Assembly (NCBI GenBank): GCA_038881895.1
Contig: JAVZOV010000002.1
Location: forward strand, 98,961 to 162,960
DNA length: 64,000 nt
DNA from: Thermoprotei archaeon
GTDB taxonomy: Archaea; Thermoproteota; Thermoprotei; Gearchaeales; WAQG01
Direction of reading: 5' to 3'
The notes beneath the pieces were generated by a model. It worked only from the letters and a program-made list of their open reading frames with translations. It had not been told where the DNA came from and did not search any database. Positions 26,969 to 35,989 of the stretch are shown here, piece after piece; position 1 is the stretch's first letter; each line of letters starts with the position of its first letter. The position numbers and the translations under genes were made by a program.

Positions 26969-27988
26969 ATGCCCAATCAACTACCCATTGGAAAGCTTGA
27001 TCCCAGACTTTTAGAAAATATCGTATTTAAATATCTTGGTTCAGAAAGAAAAGAAGTATTAATAGGACCAAGAATAGGAGTCGATGCCGCACTATTACAA
27101 ATTAACGACACAAGAATAGTTCTAAAATCAGATCCAATTGTAGGTGCTTCTCGCAAAATAGGACAGTTGGCAATAAATGTTGTTTCTAATGATATCGCAT
27201 GCATGGGCGCAAGACCTATTGCTGTCACACTTGTAATATTACTTCCTGAAGACTCTGATGTCAAAACAATTGAAACAATAATGAAAGAAGCCAATAATGC
27301 ATCTAGAACAATAAACGTGGCAATAGTTGGTGGACATACAGAAATAGCATCTGGTCTAAAAAATAGGCCACCAATAATAATCGCTTCAGCAATAGGAATA
27401 CCTGTCTCAAAATCTATAATCTCAGCATCAAATGCATCACCCGGTGATTATATAATCATGACAAAAACTGCTGGATTAGAGGGAACGGCTATAGTAGCAG
27501 AAACATTACAAGAAAGACTTTCAAAAATTCTTAGTAAGAACATAATTGAGCATGCTAAAGACATGATTAATCATACTTCCATTCTCAAGGAAGCTTTAGC
27601 CCTAGCTGAAAAAGAATTAGTGAGTGCGATGCATGATCCAACAGATGGTGGTATATTGGAAGGGCTTTATGAGATGGCTAAAGCATCAGACACAGGTTTA
27701 ATTGTTTACGAGGAAAAAATACCTATCGCAGAAGAAACAAAAATAATCTGTGATCTTTTAGAAATAGATCCATTAAAGTTAATCAGTTCAGGTGTTTTAT
27801 TAGCAGCCGTTAAACCTGAAAAAATAAACCATGCTATGAATATTTTGAATGATATAGGAATACAAGCATCAGTGATCGGGCGATTCACAACAAAGGATGA
27901 AGGTATAAAAATAATAAGAAAAAATAATGAAGAAGTTTATATCGATAAGCCAGTCATTGATGAACTTTGGAAAACATTCTCTCATTGA
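26969..27988 (+). CDS. AIR synthase-related protein (HypE/ThiL/SelD superfamily)
   Basis: 339 residues from the ATG at 26969, about 26 nt after CTTATAAG. The PurM N-terminal domain shows GVDAALLQIND, LKSDPIVGASRKIGQLAINVVSNDIACMGARPIA and HTEIASG; the C-terminal domain has MHDPTDGGILEGLYEMAKAS. This is close to HypE in order of motifs, but HypE's C-terminal Pro-Arg-Ile-Cys tail, needed to carry the cyano group, is absent (the protein ends ELWKTFSH). It is therefore not a hydrogenase maturation HypE; it belongs to the archaeal COG0309-like ATP-using enzymes of unknown substrate. Confidence 0.75.
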   Translation: MPNQLPIGKLDPRLLENIVFKYLGSERKEVLIGPRIGVDAALLQINDTRIVLKSDPIVGASRKIGQLAINVVSNDIACMGARPIAVTLVILLPEDSDVKTIETIMKEANNASRTINVAIVGGHTEIASGLKNRPPIIIASAIGIPVSKSIISASNASPGDYIIMTKTAGLEGTAIVAETLQERLSKILSKNIIEHAKDMINHTSILKEALALAEKELVSAMHDPTDGGILEGLYEMAKASDTGLIVYEEKIPIAEETKIICDLLEIDPLKLISSGVLLAAVKPEKINHAMNILNDIGIQASVIGRFTTKDEGIKIIRKNNEEVYIDKPVIDELWKTFSH

Positions 27989-28087
27989 TTTTTGATTATC
28001 GATTCATCTCAACATCACTCTCCTGCTCATGTGACAGATACTTTATAACTAAAAACATCATCATTCAGGATGGGGATGAAAGTTTAT

Positions 28088-28318
28088 AAGATGTGTGCAG
28101 AAAACCTAGAGCTTTATCTGGGATGAATGGGCAGAGTTTAAATTTCTGGAAGTCGCATATATTTTCGTGGGATGTTCCCATAAACATAGCCCGTAAGTTA
28201 ATGAGATCTATGGGATAGTGGAGTTGTGAACTCCCCTGAACCAGCAGACGAGGGAACGAGCGTGAAGCTCATCCTAAATGCTGGAAACTCCCGACTTCAG
28301 TCGTGGAGTAGCTCACAC
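28088..28318 (+). mobile_element. Miniature IS605/IS1341-type element with tnpB tail, no tnpB
   Basis: Left end at about 28097-28131 (AACCTAGAGCTTTATC then TGGGATGAATGG) and right end at about 28287-28318 (CTCCCGACTTCAGTCGTGGAG then TAGCTCAC). The left end matches that of the element at 56158-56447. The inside, read in plus frames with breaks, encodes a TnpB-like C-terminal tail (SGVVNSPEPADEGTSV). Total about 230 bp. In known TnpB elements this 3' part of tnpB plus right end is the omegaRNA. The right end runs into the radical SAM gene and supplies its stop codon. Confidence 0.6.
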
Positions 28319-29176
28319 GTAGTTGAGCAGATTTTTTTGTTTGTGTTGGAATGCTGGTTCGCATCTAACACCTAGTTTTTTGCATAGTTCTTCAATATTT
28401 TTGTAATGTTTGATCCAGTATTCATTGAACGATTTTGATAAATCTATTATATGCTCTGATGTTTCTGGCCAATGTTTTTCAAGTACTGGTTTTAAGATTT
28501 CTGCAACGTATTTTTTTATGTTAAGTTTATCATAGAGTATGTAACTGTTTGTTTCTTTTGCTATGCTTATTATTTGTTCTATATTATAAGTATCATCATT
28601 TATTGTTGGTATAAGAGGCCCTAAAAATATCCATGTTTCGACTCCTAAGTTGGCAAATTCTTTAAGAACTTTAATGCGTGCTATTGGTGGTGGTGTTGAT
28701 GGTTCAAGGATTTTAGCTAGATTAGGATCAATTGTTGTGATCGTGACTCCCACATCAAAGAGCCTTGGTTCGATTATATCTTTATCCCTGAGGATTAGGC
28801 TTGATTTCGTTTGTATGGAAACCCTGAATCTATTTTGTTTTAGAATTATGAGACTTTTACGTGTAAGTTTATACAATGCTTCTGGAGGTTGATATGGATC
28901 AGTAACTGTTGAAACTCCTACAACACCACGTTTTTTTACTTTAACTTCTTGCTCGAGGATTTCTGTTATATTCGTTTTGACGAATACTACATCGCCCCAA
29001 TGCAATGCCAAATCTTTGTCATTTAATGTTGATGCAGCATAACAATAAACACATCCGTGTAAACACCCTGTGTATGGGTTAAGAGAGTAGTCAAGTCCAG
29101 GAAGTTTAGATGTAGAAAGAGCTGTCTTAGTTGTGGTTTCTATTATTGTAAATGGGCCTAATTTCTTTGTTATAAT
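28313..29176 (-). CDS. Radical SAM protein, SplB-like (COG1533), with a non-standard start
   Basis: 287 residues if started at ATT 29176 (ATA at 29173 is the alternative). The [4Fe-4S]/SAM motif CLHGCVYCYA (C38, C42, C45) lies upstream of the first standard start codon in frame (TTG at 29011), so a gene begun there would be dead. Between the in-frame stop and the motif there is no ATG, GTG or TTG. The ATT/ATA start overlaps the TAA of the upstream nre gene, suggesting translational coupling or re-initiation. Downstream are TDPYQPPE and IRLS/TIDP-type repeats of the family. Relatives include spore photoproduct lyase-like proteins. Its substrate is unknown; pairing with a DNA-repair gene is suggestive. 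Confidence 0.75.
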   Translation of the reverse strand: MITKKLGPFTIIETTTKTALSTSKLPGLDYSLNPYTGCLHGCVYCYAASTLNDKDLALHWGDVVFVKTNITEILEQEVKVKKRGVVGVSTVTDPYQPPEALYKLTRKSLIILKQNRFRVSIQTKSSLILRDKDIIEPRLFDVGVTITTIDPNLAKILEPSTPPPIARIKVLKEFANLGVETWIFLGPLIPTINDDTYNIEQIISIAKETNSYILYDKLNIKKYVAEILKPVLEKHWPETSEHIIDLSKSFNEYWIKHYKNIEELCKKLGVRCEPAFQHKQKNLLNYV

Positions 29177-30444
29177 GTTTCGTCACCTATGAATTTAGTT
29201 AATTTGGTTTGGAAAAGAAGTTTATTTAATATCCAGCTAACTTTAAGCTGACGTTCGAGTTTTATTGAAGATTTTGACATGATGAATTGTAATGCTTCAT
29301 CGAGAGTATTAAATTTCATCGGTTTTTGTTTAAACATTTCCCTTAAGTTCTCTCTAACGAACCATACTCCGAGTGGTAATGTGAATCCCGGATAGATTTC
29401 ACGTAAAAGAAGTACTGTTGCTTGACGTTTCATGGATTTTAATGCTTCAACGGCAGCTAATCTCGCGGCATAGTAACAACCTCCAATTTCTTTTGCATAT
29501 ACTGTTCTTCCCTTATATCCTTCATGATCGCCTATTAATTCTGTTGTATCATATGTTAGGTTCCATGTTGTTTGTGGAAACCAGGCCTCTATCCATTCAT
29601 AGCTCCAGTAATCTGGTATGAGAAGCCCAATAAATAGGTTATCAAGGTGTTTTCTTACATAAACTAAGTATTCGTTAATTATTGGGTAGTGCTTTATTTC
29701 ATTGATAATATTTTTCGAGAGAATATCGTCAACAGCAGTTATGCTCCATCTAGTAGGTACAAATTTTCTTTCTTTTATTTCTCCAAGAATTCCTGCACTA
29801 AATGCTTTTTGTATGCGCGATACAGGAACTTTCTTAGAATATAATTGAAGGACAGCTTCCTCAGCCTTCAAATACTTATCATAATAAACTTTTTCGATTC
29901 TTGCATCAACATAGATGTTTCCACCTAATTTGATAGCTTTTAAAGGTGCTGAAGGACCATACGGTGGAGTTTCCTCATTAAATGTAAGTGAGCCAGAGGG
30001 TTTTTTCTCTAGAATCATTTCTGCATCAACTGGTTTTTCTCCCATTGCAAATTCTTGGACAATCTCTAAATATTTAGATGGATTTGAAGCATTTTTTACA
30101 TTGACAACAATTTTTCCACGAACAAGAGAAAATCTATAATCAACTATTTCTTCAATCTTTTTATAAACCCAACCTTCTGGTAAATCAAGTATCGTTGTAT
30201 CACCTGTGTATGGTGGAGTCATGGGACCCACATAAACTCTGGGATATCCAATCCTACCTACAAAAATGCTTGGAGGACTTGATCCATAAATTTGATTATT
30301 GACATTAAGCTTTCTCTTCTTCATATTCTTTACAATAATGGGGCAAAATACTCGTCCACATAACATTCTACTTCCTCGGCATGCTAAACAGAGATCAGGC
30401 GTAGGGTCAATAAGTCCATGACTCTGTATATCACGTAATGACAC
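29170..30444 (-). CDS. nreA: NreA-family archaeal DNA repair protein
   Basis: 424 residues. Four cysteines at the N-terminus (C19, C22, C29, C34 in LCLACRGSRMLCGRVFC) form a putative zinc site, followed by the characteristic SPPSIFVGRIGYPRVYVGPMTPP. Nre proteins (DUF650/DUF651) work in archaeal DNA damage response and bind the PCNA clamp. The last residues read QTKLTKFI (412-419), a PIP-box-like QxxLxxF motif at the expected C-terminal place. The stop TAA overlaps the start of the radical SAM gene, making a two-gene operon. Confidence 0.85.
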   Translation of the reverse strand: MSLRDIQSHGLIDPTPDLCLACRGSRMLCGRVFCPIIVKNMKKRKLNVNNQIYGSSPPSIFVGRIGYPRVYVGPMTPPYTGDTTILDLPEGWVYKKIEEIVDYRFSLVRGKIVVNVKNASNPSKYLEIVQEFAMGEKPVDAEMILEKKPSGSLTFNEETPPYGPSAPLKAIKLGGNIYVDARIEKVYYDKYLKAEEAVLQLYSKKVPVSRIQKAFSAGILGEIKERKFVPTRWSITAVDDILSKNIINEIKHYPIINEYLVYVRKHLDNLFIGLLIPDYWSYEWIEAWFPQTTWNLTYDTTELIGDHEGYKGRTVYAKEIGGCYYAARLAAVEALKSMKRQATVLLLREIYPGFTLPLGVWFVRENLREMFKQKPMKFNTLDEALQFIMSKSSIKLERQLKVSWILNKLLFQTKLTKFIGDETL

Positions 30445-30589
30445 AGGGGATTCCTTCTATTAAAATATCTTTAGTATTATAAAGTTGATGCCCTAACTGA
30501 GATTTCATAATAGTTGCTGCATTATCTAAGAAAGTTCCTTTGTTATAATTTTTTATTTTGCTAAGATTAAGAGAAGTTATTGGTGATAT

Positions 30590-31777
30590 TTATTTGATAA
30601 TTTGTCCTGAGGAACGTAGGAGCTCTTTGTATATTACCATTTTCTGTATCTCGTCAGTGCCTTCCCCAATCTGCATTAGTTTTGCATCTCTGAATAATCG
30701 TTCGACTATGAAATCTGAGGAATATCCATAACCGCCATGTATTTGTACTGCCATGTTTGTTATACGCATGGCCATTTGGGCAGCGTAAAGTTTTATCATT
30801 GAGATTTCCTTCACGCATCTTATACCTTTGTCACGTAATTTTGCAACTCTATAAAGCATGCTTCTTGTTAATTCTATTTCAGTAGCCATGTCTGCAAGCA
30901 TAAAACTTATGACCTCATGTTCAGCAATCGGTTTGCCGAATGCCTCTCGTTGAAGTGCATACTTAAAGCTTTCATCGAATGCTCTTCTCGCTAATCCAAG
31001 CGAGATTGCAGCAACCGTTATTCTACCATCATTAAGAGCATCCATAGCGATTTTAAAACCCTGATTTTCACCTAAAAGTAAGTTTTCCGAAGGGACTTCA
31101 GCGTCTTCGAATATCAATTCTGAATTGCCAGTTCCTCTTATTCCCATGGTTTTTATTTTGTTACCGACTTTAAAGCCTTTTGTGTTCCGCTCAACTATAA
31201 AAGCTGATATTCCTCTATGTTTATCCTCTTGCATGCCAGTCCTAGCAAATACTATGAATAAATCCGCATAAGCGGCATTAGTTATAAAAATCTTTGTTCC
31301 AGTTAATATATATTTATCACCAACCCTTGTAGCCTTAAGTTTAAGATTAGCAGCATCAGAACCACCACTAGGTTCAGTTAATGCAAACGCACCAATCATT
31401 TCACCTGATGCAAGTTTAGGTAAATAGTATTCTTTTTGTTCATTGGTACCATATTTAGAAATCACAGCTTCAACCAGACTATTATGAACTTCAGTGATAA
31501 TGCCTATAGCTGCACTAGAATACGAGAATTCCTCAATAACAATAGAATAACTGAGCATATCCATAGGAGACCCACCGTATTCCTGAGGCACCATCATAGC
31601 CAGGTATCCCTCTCTACCCATTTTCTTTATTAGATCTAAAGGATAACTATCGTTCTTATCTATCTTTGAAGCAATCGGCTCAATCTCAGAATCAGCAAAA
31701 CGACGAGCTGTAGTTCTCACAACTTTCTCAGTCGTCTCTTCATCAATTGGCAATGTAATAGATGCTATCAAAGACAA
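30590..31777 (-). CDS. Acyl-CoA dehydrogenase
   Basis: 395 residues, full length for the family. N-terminal alpha domain, then FALTEPSGGSDAANLKLKA (FAD/substrate motif, about 124-142), the beta domain with IFITNAAYADLF, and the C-terminal alpha domain ending in GGYGYSSDFIVERLFRDAKLMQIGEGTDEIQ, whose GEGT Glu is the usual catalytic base. It oxidises acyl-CoA to enoyl-CoA and passes electrons to ETF; an ETF pair is encoded at 51315-53036. Divergent from the lipoamide dehydrogenase gene. No enoyl-CoA hydratase is adjacent, so the substrate may be a fatty or branched-chain acyl-CoA. Confidence 0.9.
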   Translation of the reverse strand: MSLIASITLPIDEETTEKVVRTTARRFADSEIEPIASKIDKNDSYPLDLIKKMGREGYLAMMVPQEYGGSPMDMLSYSIVIEEFSYSSAAIGIITEVHNSLVEAVISKYGTNEQKEYYLPKLASGEMIGAFALTEPSGGSDAANLKLKATRVGDKYILTGTKIFITNAAYADLFIVFARTGMQEDKHRGISAFIVERNTKGFKVGNKIKTMGIRGTGNSELIFEDAEVPSENLLLGENQGFKIAMDALNDGRITVAAISLGLARRAFDESFKYALQREAFGKPIAEHEVISFMLADMATEIELTRSMLYRVAKLRDKGIRCVKEISMIKLYAAQMAMRITNMAVQIHGGYGYSSDFIVERLFRDAKLMQIGEGTDEIQKMVIYKELLRSSGQIIK

Positions 31778-31895
31778 AGATCAACACCATGTAGTATAAT
31801 TTGTTTAGTGAATATAAACCTTTATGATAAAATTCCATATTCAAAAATATTTCATGTATAAGTTTTATAACGTGTGTGTAGGTTAACTTATTGGT

Positions 31896-33308
31896 GTGAA
31901 GAAGATGCAATATGATGCTGTTGTAATTGGATCCGGTCCAGGTGGTTATGTATCTGCTATACGCTTAGGACAACTGGGAATGAGAACAATCTTAATAGAA
32001 CGTAATGTTATTGGTGGTGAATGTACAAACTATGGATGTATACCGAGTAAAGCACTAATAGAGATGTCAAACCTTTACTGGAATATCAAAAGCTCGCAAA
32101 TGGGAATAATAAGCGAAAAGATAGGTGTGAATTTCAAAACATTCAAAACATGGAAAGACCAGATAATAACAAAATTAAGAGATGGAATAAAATATTTATG
32201 TGAAGAAAATGGTTCAGAAATCATAACTGGGACAGCCCGCATAAAATCCTCAACACAAGTAATAGTAAAAACAAATAATAACGAGCAAGTCATAGATACA
32301 AAAAATATCATAATAGCTACAGGTTCAACACCAATACAACTCCCGAATTTAATTTTTGACAATAAGCATGTACTCTCATCAAAGGATATTTTCGAAATGG
32401 ATGATATACCAAACAGCTTATTAATAGTTGGTGGTGGCGCAATAGGAATAGAGCTAGGAACAGCGCTCGCAAAACTAGGAACACAAGTGACAATTGTAGA
32501 ACTTATGAATCAAATATTGCCAGGAGTAGATCCAGAAATTGCACGCTTTGAAACGAGAATCTTAACAAGACTAGGAATTAAAATACATACAGAGTCAACA
32601 GTATCAAATATAAACATATCTAACAGAACAATAGAGGCCTCTATTAGAAAAAAGACTGGCGAAGATTTTAAAGTGAACATTGAAAAAATACTAGTCTCAG
32701 TAGGAAGAAGACCTAACTCAAATTCACTGGGTCTTGAGAACGTTGGTGTAAAACTTGATGAGAAAGATTTCATAATAGTTGATAAGAAGATGCGGACAAA
32801 TATACCAAATATTTATGCTGTAGGTGACGTTGTTGGCCCACCATATTTAGCTCACAAAGCTTTCAAACAAGGTCTAACAGCAGCAGAAGTGATAGGAGGA
32901 TTACCAAGCGAGTACGACCATAAGGCAATACCACAAGTAATATACTCAGATCCTGAAATAGCACTAGTAGGTTTATCTGACCAAGAAGCAAAGAACTATG
33001 GTTATGACACTATGATAGGTAGATTTTCTTTTGCTGCATCAGGAAGAGCTCTAACCGAAAACAGTACTGAAGGATTTGTAAAGATAATCGCTGACAAAAA
33101 AACAGGCGTAGTGCTTGGTGCTCAAATGATAGGCCCTAAGGTATCAGAATTAATCAGTGAAATAGCCCTAGCGATAGAAATGGGTGCAACAATGGAAGAT
33201 TTAGGTTTTACGATGCATCCACACCCTACGCTATCAGAAAGTATAATGGAGGCAGCAGAGGACGCTCTAGGCAAACCTGTACACATGCTAAAGAGGAAAA
33301 CAAAGTAA
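31896..33308 (+). CDS. lpd: Dihydrolipoamide dehydrogenase
   Basis: 470 residues. FAD site IGSGPGGYVSAIRLGQLG (11-28), redox disulfide GGECTNYGCIPSKA (C43, C48), NAD site LIVGGGAIGIELGTALAKLG, AVGDVVGPPYLAHKA, and the C-terminal dimer motif HPHPTLSE with the His-Glu dyad. The enzyme re-oxidises lipoyl groups of 2-oxoacid dehydrogenase or glycine cleavage complexes. No E1, E2 or lipoate genes lie nearby. GTG start at 31896 lies about 29 nt from TTTATAA (31864-31870), indicating a leaderless mRNA. Confidence 0.9.
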   Translation: MKKMQYDAVVIGSGPGGYVSAIRLGQLGMRTILIERNVIGGECTNYGCIPSKALIEMSNLYWNIKSSQMGIISEKIGVNFKTFKTWKDQIITKLRDGIKYLCEENGSEIITGTARIKSSTQVIVKTNNNEQVIDTKNIIIATGSTPIQLPNLIFDNKHVLSSKDIFEMDDIPNSLLIVGGGAIGIELGTALAKLGTQVTIVELMNQILPGVDPEIARFETRILTRLGIKIHTESTVSNINISNRTIEASIRKKTGEDFKVNIEKILVSVGRRPNSNSLGLENVGVKLDEKDFIIVDKKMRTNIPNIYAVGDVVGPPYLAHKAFKQGLTAAEVIGGLPSEYDHKAIPQVIYSDPEIALVGLSDQEAKNYGYDTMIGRFSFAASGRALTENSTEGFVKIIADKKTGVVLGAQMIGPKVSELISEIALAIEMGATMEDLGFTMHPHPTLSESIMEAAEDALGKPVHMLKRKTK

Positions 33309-33923
33309 TCATCTTTTCTCAAAATAAGTTGTTAATTTCGACATAGACTGTATTAGATCATGGGCTCTTTTTGCCTCAGAGATCATAACTTCTAAATCTT
33401 CTATAAGACGCCTATTCACATCAACCTTATGACGTAACCCAGGAACTATTGCATCAGGCAAATCCCATTTACTTAATTCATTATTTATACTTCTCATCAA
33501 ATCAAGAATTTTCATTGCTTCCTTAAGTTTCCACTGATCAACATTCTTTATTGCCTCACGTCTGAGCTCACCTAAAGCATCAGAAACGCCAAGCAGATAA
33601 GAAGCAGGATCCACATCTAATTCAGTAAAACTCATTAACCTATTTTCATAAAGAATAGCATTAAAAATAAGAGCCTCTGAGTATTCCTGCAACGAACTTC
33701 TAACAGAATCAATAAGATCAGGATGATCTTTCAAGATAAATAACATCTCATTAACCATCTTTTTAGCCTGCTCTATCAACTCTTTAACATCGTCTCCATT
33801 ATGAACACCAACAACTATACTACGCGAAACTCTAATAAGTTCTCTTGATATTTTAATAAGATTTTCTCTAGCTAAATCCTTTTTCCTCAACAAATCTATT
33901 GCATTCTCTATAATATCCTTCAT
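33309..33923 (-). CDS. Translin-family protein
   Basis: 204 residues from ATG at 33923, preceded by GGTGTGA; a GTG at 33944 is also open. The all-helical sequence with repeated heptads, the KISRELIRVSRSIV basic stretch and the acidic GVSDALGELRREAIKN segment (the region that carries metal-binding Glu in Trax/archaeal translin) fit the translin superfamily. Archaeal translins form octamers that bind and sometimes cut single-stranded RNA. It is convergent with lpd, with no gap between the two stops. Confidence 0.75.
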   Translation of the reverse strand: MKDIIENAIDLLRKKDLARENLIKISRELIRVSRSIVVGVHNGDDVKELIEQAKKMVNEMLFILKDHPDLIDSVRSSLQEYSEALIFNAILYENRLMSFTELDVDPASYLLGVSDALGELRREAIKNVDQWKLKEAMKILDLMRSINNELSKWDLPDAIVPGLRHKVDVNRRLIEDLEVMISEAKRAHDLIQSMSKLTTYFEKR

Positions 33924-33980
33924 ATTCACACCTACAAAATACACCTATTTATTCTTATTAACTCACACATATACCTGATT

Positions 33981-34016
33981 TACGACTGTAAATCTCGCCT
34001 TTTTAGAGCAGAGAAA
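33981..34016 (+). repeat. Possible degenerate IS605-type left-end relic
   Basis: TACGACTGTAAATCTCGCC followed by TTTTTAGAGCAGAGA parallels the left end at 36181-36222 read on its own strand (ACAACCTGAAAGCCTCGCC, then TCTTTAGGGCGGGGA). Several mismatches; by-eye call. Confidence 0.3.
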
Positions 34017-34017
34017 G

Positions 34018-34560
34018 CTAGCCTCTTAAATCCTTATAAATAAAATAAATTCCTACAGTTTTAATCGCATCACCTATCATTGGTATCAACGCAAAATATA
34101 CATTATAAATCATAAGAGGCATCGAAAGTACAAAAATTACCACCCCACCCACAAAAATTCCTGACCATTTACTATCAGATATCATAGCTAAATCATCTCT
34201 AAGTTTCATACCGGTTATTATTTCAAAGATGTACGCTATAAATATCAAAAAGAGCCCCACAAAATTACCTAAGTAACCAACGATTATACCTAACCCAGCC
34301 AATATAAGTGATATCGGAGTCACATTTTTGAAGAAAATCCTTGCATAATTAGTTGATTTTAAAAACATGATATTATTTACCGCACCTAACACTAATAATG
34401 AAAACAAGAATATCACATATGGAAAATTAAAGATCATCATAATACCTCTTAGTAATATAATTATAAAAACCAATTCTATTAGCACTGCAGCTATAATGCT
34501 GATCGCTAACGCAAATGATAAATATACATATTTATTTTTTTCATTCATTTCATACTTCAC
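34018..34560 (-). CDS. Hypothetical membrane protein, six predicted helices
   Basis: 180 residues. Hydrophobic segments at about 13-38, 43-62, 78-100, 100-115, 130-150 and 153-172; short polar ends (start MKYEMNEKNKYVY; end IYKDLRG). The spacing and glycine-rich GLGIIVGYLGNFVGLFLIF segment recall archaeal DUF996-type proteins, but I cannot assign it with confidence. Preceded by AAGGTGAAG, a plausible ribosome-binding site. Confidence 0.6.
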   Translation of the reverse strand: MKYEMNEKNKYVYLSFALAISIIAAVLIELVFIIILLRGIMMIFNFPYVIFLFSLLVLGAVNNIMFLKSTNYARIFFKNVTPISLILAGLGIIVGYLGNFVGLFLIFIAYIFEIITGMKLRDDLAMISDSKWSGIFVGGVVIFVLSMPLMIYNVYFALIPMIGDAIKTVGIYFIYKDLRG

Positions 34561-34798
34561 CTTTTAAGTTTATTCATGACCAGTTAGTATATTTAACAAT
34601 CCGTCAAAATATAAGTCTTCACTAACTACATTATCTTTCAAATAAATTTTAACCATTAACATTATGCACTTCTGCAAAATATGAAATAATCCCTTTTATT
34701 TTAATAATAAACAAAGATAACAGATCAGACGTATTCGTAATATACACAGCGATACATTTAAGTTTCTTAACTACAACTTATCAAGAAGGTGTGGGGCC

Positions 34799-35983
34799 AT
34801 GTTCATTATTTCTAGGAAGGAAATAGAAGATAGGATTTCCAGAATCACCTCCTTAATGAAGAGTAAAGGTCTTAACGGCCTTTGTCTTATTTCGCCGGCT
34901 AACATAGCTTATACTACAAACTTCATTTTTATTCCTACTGAGAGACCTATTACAGTGTTTATTGACGATGGTGGTGAAGTTACTTTATTTGTTCCTCTCC
35001 TTGAGTATGAGCACGCTCTCAAGTATTCTTATGCTGATAACATTGTATACTATGAAGAATACCCTAGTGAGGTTCACCCTATTACATTCATTGCTAATGA
35101 ACTTAAAGAGATGGGCTTTGAGGGGAAGCGTTTGGGTTTTGATGCAGATGGTTATGGTCATATTTTCGGCTATAGAGGTCCTAGGTTTAGCGATGTACTA
35201 AAGGCTACCTTCAGCTACGAGCGTGACCTTGTAGAGAATCTTAGAATGATTAAATCAATGGAGGAGGTCACGCTTATTCGGGAAAGTTCTAAGTGGGCTT
35301 CCTATGCTCATAGGCTTCTCCAGGATTACACTAAGCCCGGACTCATAGAGGATGAGATTTCACTTAGAGCTAGCATGGAGGCTACGTTAGCTATGGCTAA
35401 AGCTTTAGGGAACACTTACAGGTCGTGGGGCTGGACTAGCGGTGTTCATGCAGGATTTAGAGGTCAGGTTGGACCTCACTCTTACTACCCTCACTCACAC
35501 AATATCCATGCTAAGATTAGGAGAGGGCATGTCTTAATAACAGGAGCCACTGCTGTGGTCAGTGGTTATGGCGCGGAGCTTGAGAGAACAATGATTATGG
35601 AAGAGCCTACAGGCGAACAAGAGAAATATTTTAAACTAATGTTAGAAGCTAGGAGAGTAGCATTTGAGAATATTAGGGCTGGGCTTAGATGTAGCGATGT
35701 AGACAGGGCAGTAAGAAGACACTTCAAGGAAAAAGGTCTATGGAATTACTGGAGACACCATACAGGTCATGGGTTAGGACTTGAATACCATGAAGCACCA
35801 TTCCTAGATATAGGTGATGATAGAGAGCTCAAGCCTGGAATGATACTTACAGTAGAGCCTGGAATATATGTTAAAGATATTGGAGGATTCAGACACTCGG
35901 ATACAATACTGATACTAGAAGATGGATACGAGAAGCTAACATATTACCCAGAAGACATAGAAGAGCTAATAATAAGAGATTAA
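34799..35983 (+). CDS. M24-family peptidase/creatinase-like hydrolase (Xaa-Pro dipeptidase relative)
   Basis: 394 residues: N-terminal creatinase domain (1-130) and C-terminal pita-bread fold. HHTGHGLGLEYHE and VEPGIY are conserved, but where metallo-aminopeptidases have two Asp ligands the sequence reads LITGATAVVSGYGAELERT, and the last Glu region reads FRHSDTILI. This replacement pattern is that of creatinase and related metal-independent or altered members, so prolidase activity should not be assumed. The gene is richer in GC and in AGG/CTT codons than its neighbours. Ribosome-binding site AAGGTG at 34786-34791. The miniature element at 35990-36222 starts right after the stop. Confidence 0.82.
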   Translation: MFIISRKEIEDRISRITSLMKSKGLNGLCLISPANIAYTTNFIFIPTERPITVFIDDGGEVTLFVPLLEYEHALKYSYADNIVYYEEYPSEVHPITFIANELKEMGFEGKRLGFDADGYGHIFGYRGPRFSDVLKATFSYERDLVENLRMIKSMEEVTLIRESSKWASYAHRLLQDYTKPGLIEDEISLRASMEATLAMAKALGNTYRSWGWTSGVHAGFRGQVGPHSYYPHSHNIHAKIRRGHVLITGATAVVSGYGAELERTMIMEEPTGEQEKYFKLMLEARRVAFENIRAGLRCSDVDRAVRRHFKEKGLWNYWRHHTGHGLGLEYHEAPFLDIGDDRELKPGMILTVEPGIYVKDIGGFRHSDTILILEDGYEKLTYYPEDIEELIIRD

Positions 35984-35989
35984 AGAACC

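Noticed and set aside
26969..27988. Hydrogenase maturation protein HypE
   Set aside because: The obligatory C-terminal Cys tail of HypE is missing and no hyp or hydrogenase genes are nearby.
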